DNA of 64,000 bases from Paramagnetospirillum caucaseum (GCF_000342045.1 NZ_AONQ01000019.1:1-64000), one strand, 5' to 3'; positions 17,221-30,133 are shown, counted from the stretch's first letter. Numbers and translations are program-made. Notes: generated from the sequence alone by a model not told the origin.

Positions 17221-18330
17221 ATGACCCCGCCGTCCCGTCCCGTCCTGCTGTTCGCCGCCGCCGATCCGGGCGGCGCCAACGCCATCCTGCCCGTCGCCGT
17301 GCTGCTGGCCGGCCGCGGCGCCGGGGTGGCGATTCTCGACCACGGCTTTCTCGGCCGCAACGCCCCGGCCGGCCTGAGGCGGCTGCCGCCGCCGGGGGGC
17401 GGCGACCTGGAGGCGTGGCTGGATGATGCCGGCGTCGACGGCCTGTGCTTCGGCACCTCGCTGGCCGACCGCCTGCCCCTGTCGCTGGCCCGCGCCGCCC
17501 GCCGGCGGGGCCTGCCGGTGACGGGCGTGCTGGACAACTGGATGAACTACCGGGCTCGCCTGGAGATGGATGGCGGGCCGCTGCTGGTTCCCGACCTCTA
17601 TGCCGTCATGGACGACAAGGCGCGGGACGAGGCGCTGGCCGAGGGCGTGCCCGAGCATTGCCTGCGGGTCACCGGCCATCCCGGACTGGCCGGACTGGCC
17701 GGGGAGATCGCCGCCGCCGGCCCCGGCTGGCGGCGGGACGTGCGGGCGCGTCTCGGCCTGGGACGCGGCGGACGCGACCTGATCGCCTTCATCGGCGAGC
17801 CGGTGGCCCGCGACCAGGGTGCCGGGCCGGAGACCCCCGGCTGGCGCGGCTATACCGAGCGCGACGTGCTGCCGCTGCTGTGCGAGGTCTTGCGGCCCCA
17901 TGCCCGAACCCTGGACCTGGCCATCGTGCCCCACCCCCGCGACGACGTGGCGGCGCTGGAGGATCTGTGGCAACAATGCCGGGGCGAACTGGGCGGCGGC
18001 ATCGTCAGGGACGTCGCCGGACGTCAGGTGGTGCTGGCCGCCGACCGGGTGGCCGGCATGGCCTCGATCCTGCTCTACGAGGCCTGGCTGCAGGGCAAGC
18101 CGGTGCTCAGCCTGCAGCCGGGGCTGGTCCGCGCCGACCTGGAGCGGTCGGTGCGGCGGCCCGGCATAGGGCTGGCGACCCAAAGCGGGCAGGTGCCGGC
18201 GGCGGTGGCGGAGTGGCTGGCGGCCGGGCCGGGGGAGCCTCGGCCCGACGGAACGCGCCACGGCGAGGCTCCGGCCCGCCTGGCGGATTTGATACAACAT
18301 CTGGCGGAAAGACCCCATGGCGAAGCTTGA
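17221..18330 (+). CDS. Putative GT-B fold glycosyltransferase-like protein
   Basis: A 369-residue protein. The N-terminal half starts with a Rossmann strand and glycine loop (PVLLFAAADPGGANAILPVA); the C-terminal half has FIGEPVARDQG, DLAIVPHPRDDVAALED, and ADRVAGMASILLYEAWLQGKP followed by VLSLQPGL. The last part resembles UDP-GlcNAc 2-epimerase or capsule-type GT-B enzymes, where S-x-x-L-Y-E-A sits in the donor site. An uncommon VTGVLDNWMNYRARLEMDG segment may serve the acceptor. The exact family is uncertain. It follows the flaF terminator by 29 bp and overlaps the TPR-methyltransferase by 14 bases, so those two form an operon, probably for surface or flagellar glycan modification. Confidence 0.65.
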   Translation: MTPPSRPVLLFAAADPGGANAILPVAVLLAGRGAGVAILDHGFLGRNAPAGLRRLPPPGGGDLEAWLDDAGVDGLCFGTSLADRLPLSLARAARRRGLPVTGVLDNWMNYRARLEMDGGPLLVPDLYAVMDDKARDEALAEGVPEHCLRVTGHPGLAGLAGEIAAAGPGWRRDVRARLGLGRGGRDLIAFIGEPVARDQGAGPETPGWRGYTERDVLPLLCEVLRPHARTLDLAIVPHPRDDVAALEDLWQQCRGELGGGIVRDVAGRQVVLAADRVAGMASILLYEAWLQGKPVLSLQPGLVRADLERSVRRPGIGLATQSGQVPAAVAEWLAAGPGEPRPDGTRHGEAPARLADLIQHLAERPHGEA

Positions 18331-19687
18331 CCGAATCGATGAAGCCCTGGCCAAGGCCGGGATGGGCGACCTGTCCAAGGCCCGCACCCTGTCGCGGGAT
18401 TTGGGCAAGGTGCCCCCCGGCCATCCCGGTCTGATGGCCGTGGCGGTGGCCGTGCATCAGGCGGGGGATTTGTCCCTGGCGCTGAAATTCCTCGACCGGG
18501 CGGCGGTGTCGGGTTCCCCCGACGCCCTGTACGGCCGTGGCGTGGTGCTGGCCGCCCTGGGGCGCCGCGACGAGGCGCGGGCGGCCTTCGCCCGATGCCT
18601 GGAGCGGGCGCCCGGCCATGTGGCGGCCCTGACCAATCTTGGCGGGCTGGAGCAGGTGGCCGGCAATCTGGCCGAGGCGGAGCGCCGCTACCGCGCCGTC
18701 CTGGATTTCGCCCCCCAGGCCGCCCTGGCGCTGCATAACCTGGCCGGGCTGTGCCTGGCCCAGGGGCGGCGCGACGAAGCCGAGGATCTGGCCCGCCGCG
18801 CCCATGGCCTGGAGCCCGGACCGGACACCACCCTGCGTCTGGCCGACATCCTGGGCGAGGCGGGACGGCATGCCGAGGCCGAGGCGGTGCTGAACCCGGT
18901 GCTGGACGCCCATCCCGCCGACGTGCGGTTATGGCGCGCCCTGGGCCATGCCCGCAAGAAGCAGGGCCGCAACGGCGAGGCTCTGGCCGCCTACCGCACG
19001 ACGCTCGGCCTCGAGCCCGGGGACGGCGAGGCCGGCCACATGATCGCCGCGCTGACCGGGGCCAATACGCAACGCGCCCCGGCCGATTATGTGCGGGGCT
19101 TCTTCGACACCTATGCCGACCGTTTCGAGAGCCATCTGGTGGAGGACGTCAAGTATCAGGCGCCCGCCACGCTGCGCGCCCTGTTCGACCGGGTGGGCGG
19201 CGGCGCGCCGCTGGATACCGTCATCGACCTGGGCTGCGGCACCGGCCTGACCGCCCGCGCCTTCCAGGGGGCGGCCGGCCGCTTCATCGGCGTCGACCTG
19301 TCGCCGCGCATGCTGCAACTGGCGGCGGCGGGGGGGCTCTATGCCGAGCTGTACGAGGCGGACGCCGCCGCGGCCCTGGCCCACGGCGTCAACCTCTCGG
19401 CGGTGCTGGCCACCGACCTGTTCATCTATGTGGGCGACCTCGAGGATATCTTCGCCGCCGCCGCCCGCGCCCTGGCGCCGGGCGGCTGGCTGCTGTTCTC
19501 GGTGGAGGCGGGCGACGGCGAGGGCTATACCCTGCGCCCCACCGGCCGCTACGCCCAGTCGCCGGCCTACATCCGCGCCCTCATCGCCCGCCACGGCCTG
19601 ACCGAGGCGGCGTGCGAGCGCGCCCGCATCCGCGGCGGCTCGGACGGCGACATCGACGGCGATTACTGGGCCGTGCGCAAGCCGTGA
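18317..19687 (+). CDS. TPR protein with C-terminal SAM-dependent methyltransferase domain
   Basis: A 456-residue fusion. Residues about 1-245 form six or seven TPRs (for example YGRGVVLAALGRRDEARAAF and LHNLAGLCLAQGRRDEAEDL). Residues about 255-456 are a class I methyltransferase opening with YVRGFFDTYADRFESHLV, with the SAM motif I VIDLGCGTGLTARAF and motif II FIGVDLSPRML, then LATDLFIYVGDLE and LAPGGWLLFSVE. This architecture recurs in magnetospirilla near flagellar and polysaccharide genes. Together with the overlapping GT-B gene it could methylate a glycan or flagellin residue; the substrate is unproven. Start is ATG 18317 with GGAAAG upstream. Confidence 0.88.
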   Translation: MAKLDRIDEALAKAGMGDLSKARTLSRDLGKVPPGHPGLMAVAVAVHQAGDLSLALKFLDRAAVSGSPDALYGRGVVLAALGRRDEARAAFARCLERAPGHVAALTNLGGLEQVAGNLAEAERRYRAVLDFAPQAALALHNLAGLCLAQGRRDEAEDLARRAHGLEPGPDTTLRLADILGEAGRHAEAEAVLNPVLDAHPADVRLWRALGHARKKQGRNGEALAAYRTTLGLEPGDGEAGHMIAALTGANTQRAPADYVRGFFDTYADRFESHLVEDVKYQAPATLRALFDRVGGGAPLDTVIDLGCGTGLTARAFQGAAGRFIGVDLSPRMLQLAAAGGLYAELYEADAAAALAHGVNLSAVLATDLFIYVGDLEDIFAAAARALAPGGWLLFSVEAGDGEGYTLRPTGRYAQSPAYIRALIARHGLTEAACERARIRGGSDGDIDGDYWAVRKP

Positions 19688-19709
19688 TCTTCGCCATGGC
19701 CTGGTGCAA

Positions 19710-19733
19710 CGCTCTCCCCGCAAGGGGGGAGCG
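19710..19733 (+). terminator. Candidate hairpin terminator
   Basis: CGCTCTCCCC (19710-19719) pairs with GGGGGGAGCG (19724-19733) with one G-T pair and a GCAA loop, 23 bp after the methyltransferase stop. It has no T-tract. Confidence 0.4.
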
Positions 19734-19784
19734 TCCCGGGGCCTGTCAGGGGCCGAAGGACATCACGGACAAATAAAGGGGGGA

Positions 19785-19862
19785 TGGGGCGAGTGATCGG
19801 GATCGAACCGACGACATCCAGTACCACAAACTGGCGCTCTAACCAACTGAGCTACACCCGCC
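19785..19862 (-). tRNA. tRNA-His (GTG anticodon)
   Basis: On the reverse strand an acceptor stem GCGGGTG pairs with CACTCGC, the anticodon loop is TTGTGGT inside a CCAGT/ACTGG stem, the T-arm is GTCGG-TTCGATC-CCGAT, and CCA is encoded. The extra G at position -1 (19862) opposite discriminator C73 is the identity mark of tRNA-His. Confidence 0.97.
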
Positions 19863-19912
19863 ACCGGGAGAGGCCGCATGTTTAGCCAAATCCGGGGGCG
19901 CCCGTCAAGGGG

Positions 19913-21073
19913 CTATCCTCGGAAATAGTTGGCGAGCCGCGTCACCGCCTCGTCGATGGCGCTTTCGGTCTTGGCGAAGCAGAAGCGGGCGAAGCGGTCG
20001 ACGTCGCCGCCCTGGTAGAAGGCGCTGACCGGAATGGCCGTCACGCCCGCCCGTTCGGTGATGTGGCGGCAGAATTCGGCATCGTCGCCGGCAAAACCCA
20101 GGGGGCGGAAATCGGCGGTGATGAAATAGCTGCCGCCGGTGTCCATCACCTCGAAACCCACCGTGCGCAGGCCGGCGGCCAGCCGGTCGCGGCGCTCGGC
20201 CAGCATGGCGGCCAACCCGTGGTAATAGGCATCGTCCTTGCCCAGGCCCCAGGCCACGGCGGCCTGAAGATTGGGCGGCGTGGTGAAGGTCAGGTACTGG
20301 TGGGCCTTGGCCACCGGCGCCAGCACCTCGGGGGCGGCGATCACCCAGCCCACCTTCCAGCCGGTCAGCGAGAAAATCTTGCCGGCCGAGCCGATCTTCA
20401 GGCAGCGGCCGCGCATGCCCGGCAGGGTCATCAGCGGCACATGGCGCCGCCCATCATAGACCAGATGCTCGTAGACCTCGTCGCAGACGCAATAGGCGTC
20501 GTAACGCTCCAGCAGCCCGGCCAGGAATTCCAACTCGTCGTGGCCCCACACCTTGCCCGCCGGATTCATCGGCGTGTTGAGCACCATCAGCTTGGTCTTG
20601 GGCGAGAACGCCGCCGCCAGGGCGTCGCGCGGCAGATTCCAATGGGGCGGTTCGACCCGGACCAGTCTGGGGATGCCCCCGGCCCGGCGGATGATCGGCA
20701 GGTAGCTGTCGTAGAGCGGCTCGATCAGCACCACTTCGTCGCCCGGCTCGATCAGCCCGAACAGGCAGGCGGCCAGCGCCTCGGTGGCGCCCGAGGTCGC
20801 CATCACCTCGGCCATGGGGTCGAGGTCCAGGCCGTAGAAGCGCCGGTCGTGGTCGGCGACGGCCCGACGCAAGTCCGGGATGCCCATCATGGAGGGGTAC
20901 TGGTTGGGGCCGGCGGTCACCGCCTCGGCCGCCCTGGCGACCACGTCGGCGGGCTCCAGCCCTTCGGGGAAGCCCTGGCCCAGATTGACCGCGCCGTGGG
21001 CCTGGGCCAGGCGCGACATGGTCTCGAAGATGGTGGTGCCGAACGACGACAGGATGGAGTTGGCGGGCTTCAA
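19913..21073 (-). CDS. Pyridoxal-phosphate aminotransferase, class I/II
   Basis: A 386-residue fold-type I aminotransferase. Substrate residues near the start are MSRLAQAHGAVNLGQGFPEG, with the GQGFPEG loop typical of kynurenine, methionine or glutamine-type aminotransferases. Other landmarks are NQYPSMMGIPDLRRAV, TSGATEAL, NTPMNPAGKVW, CDEVYEHLVYDG and the PLP-lysine motif SAGKIFSLTGWKVGW. It moves an amino group between an amino acid and a 2-oxo acid. The GQGFP type often acts on methionine or aromatic amino acids, so the exact substrate is open. It is divergent from glnB, with a 236-bp gap, and its tail faces the tRNA-His gene. The length is normal and all catalytic landmarks are present. 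Confidence 0.9.
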   Translation of the reverse strand: MKPANSILSSFGTTIFETMSRLAQAHGAVNLGQGFPEGLEPADVVARAAEAVTAGPNQYPSMMGIPDLRRAVADHDRRFYGLDLDPMAEVMATSGATEALAACLFGLIEPGDEVVLIEPLYDSYLPIIRRAGGIPRLVRVEPPHWNLPRDALAAAFSPKTKLMVLNTPMNPAGKVWGHDELEFLAGLLERYDAYCVCDEVYEHLVYDGRRHVPLMTLPGMRGRCLKIGSAGKIFSLTGWKVGWVIAAPEVLAPVAKAHQYLTFTTPPNLQAAVAWGLGKDDAYYHGLAAMLAERRDRLAAGLRTVGFEVMDTGGSYFITADFRPLGFAGDDAEFCRHITERAGVTAIPVSAFYQGGDVDRFARFCFAKTESAIDEAVTRLANYFRG

Positions 21074-21236
21074 CGGGCTGGCTCCGGAGCGGAATCGGGA
21101 GAGTCCAGCCTAGCCCGGAAGGCGGGTCCAGGTGAAGAGGATGTCGTCTGCCCATGAAATAGGCGTAAATGCCTGAAAATAGGGCATCTTTGCCTTGAGA
21201 TTCCTGCCGCGCCCCGTGTTTTCACGGTGGCCGAAC

Positions 21237-21252
21237 TGGCACGATGCGTGCT
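21237..21252 (+). promoter_or_regulatory. Sigma-54 promoter of glnB-glnA
   Basis: TGGCAC (21237-21242) and GTGCT (21248-21252) give the exact GG-N10-GC spacing of RpoN promoters, 57 bp before glnB. This suits NtrC-controlled expression under nitrogen limitation, as known for glnBA in related alphaproteobacteria. Confidence 0.8.
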
Positions 21253-21258
21253 AAATGA

Positions 21259-21648
<390 letters not shown>

Positions 21649-21730
21649 GTTTTTCGCCCCTCCCGCCGCTCCTCGATACGGGCGCGGGACGGGCTAGCGT
21701 GTTCAACTCTCAACTCTCAGGAATGTGACC

Positions 21731-23143
21731 ATGTCCGACGACGTCAAGAAGGTCCTCGAACTGATCAAGGAAAACGACGTGAAGTACGTCGATTTCCGCT
21801 TCACCGATCCGCGCGGCAAGTGGCAGCACACTGCCCAGCACGTGTCCACCGTGGACGCCGACATGCTGAACGAAGGCATCATGTTCGACGGCTCGTCGAT
21901 CGCCGGCTGGAAGAGCATCAACGAGTCCGACATGATCCTGAAGCCCGACCCGGCTTCCGCCGTCATGGACCCCTTCGCCGCCCAGTCGCAGCTGATCATC
22001 AACTGCGACATCGTCGAGCCCGCCACCGGCCAGCTCTATGACCGCGACCCGCGCTCCATCGCCAAGCGCGCCGAGGCCTATGTGAAGTCCTCGGGCGTGG
22101 GCGATTCCACCTATTTCGGCCCCGAGGCCGAGTTCTTCGTGTTCGACGACGTCAAGTACGAACTCGGCATGAACAAGGGCTATTACGAGCTGCGCTCGGA
22201 AGACGGTGTCGAGGCCCAGGGCCGCGACTTCGCCGAGGGCAACCTGGGCCACCGCCCGGGCGTCAAGGGCGGCTACTTTCCGGTTCCGCCGGTGGACGGC
22301 CACGTGGACATGCGCGCCGAGATGCTGACCGTGATGGGCGAGATGGGCCTGCCCATCGAGAAGCACCACCACGAAGTGGCCTCGTCGCAGCACGAACTGG
22401 GCATCAAGTTCGGCGGCCTGGTCGAAGCCGCCGACTGGATCCAGATCTACAAGTACGTGGTCCACAATGTCGCCGCCTCCTATGGCAAGACCGCGACCTT
22501 CATGCCGAAGCCGATCTATGGCGACAACGGCTCGGGCATGCACGTCCACCAGTCCATCTGGAAGGCCGGCAAGCCCCTGTTCGCCGGTTCGGGCTATGCC
22601 GACCTGTCGGATATGGCGCTGTACTACATCGGCGGCATCATCAAGCACGCCAAGGCCATCAACGCCTTCACCAACCCGCTGACCAACAGCTACAAGCGCC
22701 TGATCCCCGGCTTCGAAGCCCCGGTTCTGCTGGCCTACTCGGCCCGCAACCGTTCGGCCTCCTGCCGCATCCCCTACTCGGCCTCGCCGAAGGGCAAGCG
22801 CGTCGAGGTCCGCTTCCCCGACCCGGGCGCGAACCCCTACCTGGCCTTCTCGGCCATGCTGATGGCCGGCCTGGACGGTATCGCCAACAAGATCCACCCC
22901 GGCGATCCCATGGACAAGAACCTGTACGATCTGCCCCCCGAGGAGCTCAAGCAGGTCCCGACCGTGTGCGGCAGCCTGCGCGAGGCCCTCGAGGCCCTGC
23001 GCGCCAGCCACGACTTCCTGTGCAAGGGCGACGTGTTCTCGAAGGAATTCATCGAGGCCTACATCGAGCTCAAGTACGAGGAAGTCTACCGCTTCGAGCA
23101 CACCCCGCATCCGGTCGAGTTCCAGATGTACTATTCGGTCTGA
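21731..23143 (+). CDS. glnA: Glutamine synthetase, type I
   Basis: A 470-residue GSI that makes glutamine from glutamate, ammonia and ATP. Visible landmarks are [17 protein letters not shown] (beta-grasp region), [13 protein letters not shown] (metal-binding glutamates), [30 protein letters not shown] and NRSASCRIP. The adenylylation tyrosine is Y399 within NLYDLPPEE, so activity can be switched by GlnE with PII. ATG 21731 is chosen over GTG 21725: AGGAATG lies just upstream and [15 protein letters not shown] is the usual start. It is co-transcribed with glnB; the terminator at 23209-23241 ends the operon. Confidence 0.98.
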   Translation: MSDDVKKVLELIKENDVKYVDFRFTDPRGKWQHTAQHVSTVDADMLNEGIMFDGSSIAGWKSINESDMILKPDPASAVMDPFAAQSQLIINCDIVEPATGQLYDRDPRSIAKRAEAYVKSSGVGDSTYFGPEAEFFVFDDVKYELGMNKGYYELRSEDGVEAQGRDFAEGNLGHRPGVKGGYFPVPPVDGHVDMRAEMLTVMGEMGLPIEKHHHEVASSQHELGIKFGGLVEAADWIQIYKYVVHNVAASYGKTATFMPKPIYGDNGSGMHVHQSIWKAGKPLFAGSGYADLSDMALYYIGGIIKHAKAINAFTNPLTNSYKRLIPGFEAPVLLAYSARNRSASCRIPYSASPKGKRVEVRFPDPGANPYLAFSAMLMAGLDGIANKIHPGDPMDKNLYDLPPEELKQVPTVCGSLREALEALRASHDFLCKGDVFSKEFIEAYIELKYEEVYRFEHTPHPVEFQMYYSV

Positions 23144-23208
23144 TCCGAATAAGGGTGTCTGCGCTCTCTGCCGTCCCTGACAAGGGGATGGTGGACCAGT
23201 CAGGAAAG

Positions 23209-23241
23209 CCCCCGTCAGGAAACTGGCGGGGGTCTTTCTTT
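23209..23241 (+). terminator. Terminator of glnA (may also serve lipB)
   Basis: CCCCCGTCA (23209-23217) and TGGCGGGGG (23224-23232) pair with one G-T wobble, followed by TCTTTCTTT. It lies between convergent glnA and lipB and ends on the lipB stop codon. Confidence 0.85.
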
Positions 23242-23908
23242 ATCCGGCCGGGGGAATGTACGGTCGGTCGGTCTCGCGGCCGAACACCTCGGGGAAGGTG
23301 GCCATCAGGGCGCAGTCCACGTCTTCCATGGTGGGGGTGAGCCCCAGGTTCCACAGCGAGGTGACGCCGTGCTCGCGGATGCCGCAGGGCACGATGCCGG
23401 CGAAGTGGGACAGGTCGGGGTCGACGTTGAGCGCGATGCCGTGGAAGGTCACCCAGTGGCGGACCCGCACGCCGATGGCGGCGATCTTGTCCTCGCGCCC
23501 GCCGGGCCGCTCCACCCAGATGCCGACGCGGCCCGGACGCCGCTCGCCCCGGACCACGAAGCGCGCCAGGGTGCGGATCAGCCATTCCTCCAGATTGCAG
23601 ACATAGGCCCGCACGTCGGCGCCGCGTTTCTTCAGGTCGAGCAGCACATAGGCCACCCGTTGGCCGGGGCCGTGATAGGTGTACTGGCCGCCGCGCCCGC
23701 TCTCGAACACCGGGAAACGCTCGGGCTCGACCAGGTCGCGCGGGTCGGCGCTGGTCCCCGCCGTATAGAGCGGCGGGTGCTCCAGCAGCCATACCAGTTC
23801 GGGCGCCGTGCCGGCCCGGATGGCGGCGACGCGCTCCTCCATGGCGGCCACCGCCTGGGGATAATCGACGGGAAAATCGGAAATCCGCCACTCGACGGGA
23901 GAATTCAT
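23240..23908 (-). CDS. lipB: Octanoyl-[acyl-carrier-protein]:protein N-octanoyltransferase
   Basis: A 222-residue LipB, which transfers octanoyl from ACP to lipoyl domains of 2-oxoacid dehydrogenases and glycine cleavage H protein. [12 protein letters not shown] is at 72-83. The catalytic dyad is K141 ([14 protein letters not shown]) and C175 ([11 protein letters not shown]), with [10 protein letters not shown] between them. The open frame continues 60 codons upstream through the tRNA-Leu gene; ATG 23908, preceded by GGAG, is the believable start. It is convergent with glnA and divergent from the tRNA-Leu gene. A lipA gene is not in the window. Confidence 0.97.
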   Translation of the reverse strand: MNSPVEWRISDFPVDYPQAVAAMEERVAAIRAGTAPELVWLLEHPPLYTAGTSADPRDLVEPERFPVFESGRGGQYTYHGPGQRVAYVLLDLKKRGADVRAYVCNLEEWLIRTLARFVVRGERRPGRVGIWVERPGGREDKIAAIGVRVRHWVTFHGIALNVDPDLSHFAGIVPCGIREHGVTSLWNLGLTPTMEDVDCALMATFPEVFGRETDRPYIPPAG

Positions 23909-24000
23909 CAGGGACTCCGGGATGCGCGCTTGATTCGGGCGAGGTGATTTGGTATTCCCCTGTCTCCTCGTTGGCAAGTCCTTCGAGGCTACCGGAAAAC

Positions 24001-24087
24001 GCGGCCATGGCGGAATTGGTAGACGCGCAAGCTTGAGGTGCTTGTGGGGTAACACCCGTGGAAGTTCGAGTCTTCTTGGCCGCACCA
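24001..24087 (+). tRNA. tRNA-Leu (GAG anticodon)
   Basis: Acceptor GCGGCCA pairs with TGGCCGC, the anticodon loop TTGAGGT sits in a CAAGC/GCTTG stem, a long class II variable arm follows, then T-arm GAAG-TTCGAGT-CTTC and an encoded CCA. Type II size (87 nt) and anticodon GAG give leucine. Confidence 0.97.
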
Positions 24088-24101
24088 TTCTTTACCATCA
24101 G

Positions 24102-24124
24102 GCCCGCCGGCGACCCCGGCGGGC
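24102..24124 (+). terminator. Terminator downstream of tRNA-Leu
   Basis: A 9-bp perfect stem, GCCCGCCGG (24102-24110) with CCGGCGGGC (24116-24124), then TTGGTCGTTT. It lies 14 bp after the CCA end. Confidence 0.75.
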
Positions 24125-24310
24125 TTGGTCGTTTCCGGGAAGTTTACGCAACTTTGTAACCCGCCGCCGAGGCAGTGGTCATGCCGCCATACCATTGCAT
24201 TTCCTGTGGTTTTCCGTAATTCCCCCGATCGGAGGCTTTGCGCGGCGCCCTCAAGCGAGTATGGTATCGCCGCCTTCGAGAAATAACATTGCGTCAGAGG
24301 TCTCCGTTCC

Positions 24311-26599
24311 ATGAGCATGTCCGACGAGTTGCGCGACGCGGCGCTGGAATACCATCGCCTGCCCACCCCCGGTAAGATCAGCGTCACCCCCACCAAGCCG
24401 CTGGCCACCCAGCGCGACCTGGCGCTGGCCTATTCCCCCGGCGTGGCCGCCGCCTGCGAGTTGATCGTCGCCGACGAGGACAGCGCCGCCGACGTGACGG
24501 CCAGGGGCAATCTGGTGGCCGTGGTGACCAACGGCACCGCCGTGCTGGGCCTCGGCCCCATCGGCCCGCTGGCCGCCAAGCCGGTGATGGAGGGCAAGGG
24601 CGTCCTGTTCAAGAAGTTCGCCGGCATCGACGTGTTCGACATGGAGCTGGCCGAGCTGGACCCCGACAAGCTGGTGGACATCATCGCCGCCATGGAGCCC
24701 ACCTTCGGCGCCATCAACCTGGAAGACATCAAGGCCCCCGAGTGTTTCGAGGTCGAGCGCAAGCTGCAGGAGCGGGTCAAGATTCCGGTGATGCACGACG
24801 ACCAGCACGGCACCGCCATCGTGGTGGGTGCCGCCATGGTCAACGCGCTGCGCGTGGTGGGCAAGAACATCGCCGACGTCAAGGTGGTGGCATCCGGCGC
24901 CGGCGCGGCGGCGCTGGCCTGCCTCAACCTGCTGTGCAAGCTGGGTGTGAAGCGCGAAAACGTCTGGGTCACCGACATCAAGGGCGTGGTCTACGAGGGC
25001 CGTACCGAGTTGATGGACCAGTACAAGTCGATCTACGCCAAGAAGACCGACATGCGCACCCTGGCCGAGGTCATCGAGGGCGCCGACATCTTCCTGGGTC
25101 TGTCGGCGCCGCGCGTGCTGACCGGCGAGATGGTCGACACCATGGCGGCCAAGCCCATCGTCTTCGCCCTGGCCAACCCGACCCCGGAAATCCTCCCCGA
25201 CGAGGTCAAGGCGGTGCGTCCCGACGCCATCATCGCCACCGGCCGCTCGGACTATCCCAACCAGGTCAACAACGTCCTGGTCTTCCCCTACATCTTCCGC
25301 GGCGCCCTGGACGTGGGCGCCACCGAGATCAACGATTCCATGAAGCTGGCCTGCGTCTACGCCCTGGCCAATCTCGCCATGGCCGAATCCGACGAGCGGG
25401 TGCGTGCCGCCTACGGCACCGCGCCCTTGACCTTCGGGCCGGAATACCTGATCCCCAAGCCGTTCGATTCCCGCCTGATCATCAAGATCGCCCCGGCGGT
25501 GGCCAAGGCGGCCATGGAATCCGGCGTGGCGCGTCGCCCGATCATCGATTTCGACGTCTACATGGACCGGCTCAACCAGTTCGTTTTCCGCTCGGGCCTG
25601 GTGATGAAGCCGGTGTTCGACCGGGCGCGCCAGGACATGCGCCGCATCGTCTATACCGAGGGTGAAGGCCGCCGCGTGCTGCACGCCGCCCAGACCGTGG
25701 TGGACGAAGGGCTGGCCCGCCCCGTGCTGATCGGCCGGCGCGAGGTGGTGGAGAAGCGCATCCATGATCTGGACCTGCGCATCCGCATCGACCAGGATTT
25801 CGACCTGTGCGATCCCGAGGACGATCCCCGCTTCAACGAATACTGGCGCCTCTACCACTCCATCATGGAGCGCCAGGGGGTCAGCCCCGAATACGCCCGC
25901 ACCGTGGTCCGCACCCGCAACACGGTGATCGGCACCCTGATGCTGAAGCGCAAGGAAGTGGACGCCATGATCTGTGGCACCATCGGCCGCTACGATAAGC
26001 ACCTGTCGCACATCCTCAACGTCATCGGCACGCGGGACGGCGTCAAGGTGCCGGCGGCCATGAACCTGCTGATCATGCCGGCCGGGACCTTCTTCATCTG
26101 CGACACCTACGTGACGCCCGAGCCGACGCCGGAACAGATCTGCGACATGACCCTGCTGGCCGCCGAGGAAGTGCGGCGCTTCGGCATCGAGCCCAAGGTC
26201 GCCTTCCTGTCCCACGCCAATTTCGGCAACCGTTCCACTGCCTCGGCCCAGCGCCAGCGCGACGCCCTGGCCCTGCTGCGCGAGAAGGCCCCCTATCTGG
26301 AGGCCGAGGGCGAGATGCACGGCGACGCCGCCCTGTCCGAGGAAATCCGCACCCGCATCTTCCCCAATTCCAAGCTGAAGGGTGCCGCCAACCTGCTGGT
26401 CATGCCGACGCTGGACGCCGCCAACATCTCGTTCAACCTGCTGAAGGTGGCGGGCGATGCCCTGTCGGTGGGGCCGATCCTGATGGGCATCGCCCAACCG
26501 GCCCACGTGCTCACCCCCTCGGCCACCGTGCGCAACATCGTCAATATCACCGCCCTGGCGGCGGTGGACGCCCAGATGCACGCTGGGCGGGGGCGATAG
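24311..26599 (+). CDS. maeB: NADP-dependent malic enzyme with C-terminal phosphotransacetylase domain
   Basis: A 762-residue ME-PTA hybrid of the usual length. Residues 1 to about 430 are the malic enzyme, which decarboxylates malate to pyruvate. It starts with [20 protein letters not shown] and contains [12 protein letters not shown], the [13 protein letters not shown] motif and the dinucleotide fold [14 protein letters not shown]. Residues about 440-762 are a phosphate acetyltransferase-like domain ([20 protein letters not shown], then [20 protein letters not shown]) that in this family is usually regulatory, sensing acetyl-CoA, rather than catalytic. Start is ATG 24311 with AGAGG upstream; ATG 24317 is possible. 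It supports C4-acid growth and NADPH supply, and is convergent with the pse cluster. Confidence 0.96.
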   Translation: MSMSDELRDAALEYHRLPTPGKISVTPTKPLATQRDLALAYSPGVAAACELIVADEDSAADVTARGNLVAVVTNGTAVLGLGPIGPLAAKPVMEGKGVLFKKFAGIDVFDMELAELDPDKLVDIIAAMEPTFGAINLEDIKAPECFEVERKLQERVKIPVMHDDQHGTAIVVGAAMVNALRVVGKNIADVKVVASGAGAAALACLNLLCKLGVKRENVWVTDIKGVVYEGRTELMDQYKSIYAKKTDMRTLAEVIEGADIFLGLSAPRVLTGEMVDTMAAKPIVFALANPTPEILPDEVKAVRPDAIIATGRSDYPNQVNNVLVFPYIFRGALDVGATEINDSMKLACVYALANLAMAESDERVRAAYGTAPLTFGPEYLIPKPFDSRLIIKIAPAVAKAAMESGVARRPIIDFDVYMDRLNQFVFRSGLVMKPVFDRARQDMRRIVYTEGEGRRVLHAAQTVVDEGLARPVLIGRREVVEKRIHDLDLRIRIDQDFDLCDPEDDPRFNEYWRLYHSIMERQGVSPEYARTVVRTRNTVIGTLMLKRKEVDAMICGTIGRYDKHLSHILNVIGTRDGVKVPAAMNLLIMPAGTFFICDTYVTPEPTPEQICDMTLLAAEEVRRFGIEPKVAFLSHANFGNRSTASAQRQRDALALLREKAPYLEAEGEMHGDAALSEEIRTRIFPNSKLKGAANLLVMPTLDAANISFNLLKVAGDALSVGPILMGIAQPAHVLTPSATVRNIVNITALAAVDAQMHAGRGR

Positions 26600-26603
26600 G
26601 ATA

Positions 26604-26664
26604 AAGCGGGCGGGAGACGCCCGCGCTCCAAGGTCGACGGAGCGCGGGCGTCTCCCGCCCGCTT
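26604..26664. terminator. 26-bp perfect inverted repeat, bidirectional terminator-like element
   Basis: Arms 26604-26629 and 26639-26664 are perfectly complementary (AAGCGGGCGGGAGACG at the start of the left arm), with a 9-base loop. It lies between the convergent stops of maeB and the spsF-like gene. A related element occurs at 36864-36894 (GGGCGGGCGTCCCGCCCGC), so this is a dispersed palindrome family used at gene ends. Confidence 0.85.
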
Positions 26665-26666
26665 CC

Positions 26667-27400
26667 TTATTTTGCCTTGCCCCCGGCCCTGACCCCGTGG
26701 TGCATGGCGTTGATTTCCGCCAGTTCGGGATGGGCGGCGAGCACCGCCAGCACATCCTCCATGGGGACGATGGCATCGGGCAGCCGCTCGAACAGGGCGG
26801 CCAGGAAGGCGTAATCCTCGGGATAATCCAGGGTCCAGCGGCACATCTGCGACAGGTCCTCGCCGTCGCGGGCTATGTTGCCGCGTTTCAGGTGCGGCGC
26901 GCGGCGCAGCCAGGGGGTGACGTGCTCGCGGTCGAAGGGCTCTGCGGCCTTGCCCTCGGCCTCGAACAGGGCGGCGGCGCGAAACACCTCGGCATCCAGC
27001 CCGTGGGGCCAGGACGGCGGCAGGTTGTTGCAGCAGTAATCCAGCCCCTCGTCTTGCAGCCTGGCCAGCATCCGCCCGCACAATTGCGGATCGATCAGCG
27101 GGCAGTCGCTGGTCACCCGCATGATCACGTCGGCCCCCGCCGCCCTTGCGGCGATGGCGTAGCGCTTCAGCACGTCGTCGGAGGGGCCGCGCGCCACCAG
27201 GGCGCCGCAACGTTCGGCCTCCGCCACCACCGGCGCCTCGGCCTCGCCCTCGGGGATGGCGCAGACCACCTTGTCGATGCCGGGAATGGCGGCGCAGCGG
27301 CACAGGCACTGGGCCAGGGCGGTCATGGAGCCCAGGGGCTTGAGGATCTTGCCCGGCAGACGGGTGGAGCCCATGCGGGCCTGGACGATGATTGCGGCGG

Positions 27401-27404
<4 letters not shown>
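26667..27404 (-). CDS. SpsF-type cytidylyltransferase-like protein of nonulosonate pathway
   Basis: A 245-residue nucleotidyltransferase-fold protein starting GTG 27404 (VTAAIIVQARMGSTRLPGKI). The QARMGSTRLPGK motif is that of SpsF-type spore-coat proteins and replaces the usual PseF motif (PARGGSKRIP). Later motifs include VIMRVTSDCPLIDP and REHVTPWL. The gene is the last of the pse operon, overlapping pseC by 4 bases. By context it should activate pseudaminic acid to the CMP-sugar, the step otherwise unassigned in this cluster. No typical PseF or NeuA gene is in the window. Function is inferred from position and family. Confidence 0.75.

Positions 27405-30133
<2,729 letters not shown>

Noticed and set aside
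23909-24088. N-terminal extension of lipB through the tRNA-Leu gene
   Set aside because: The extra 60 codons are the complement of a complete tRNA; ATG 23908 with GGAG upstream fits the family.
24251-26776. 841-codon open frame opposite maeB
   Set aside because: Antisense of a clear malic enzyme gene; composition is shadow-like and it has no family motif.
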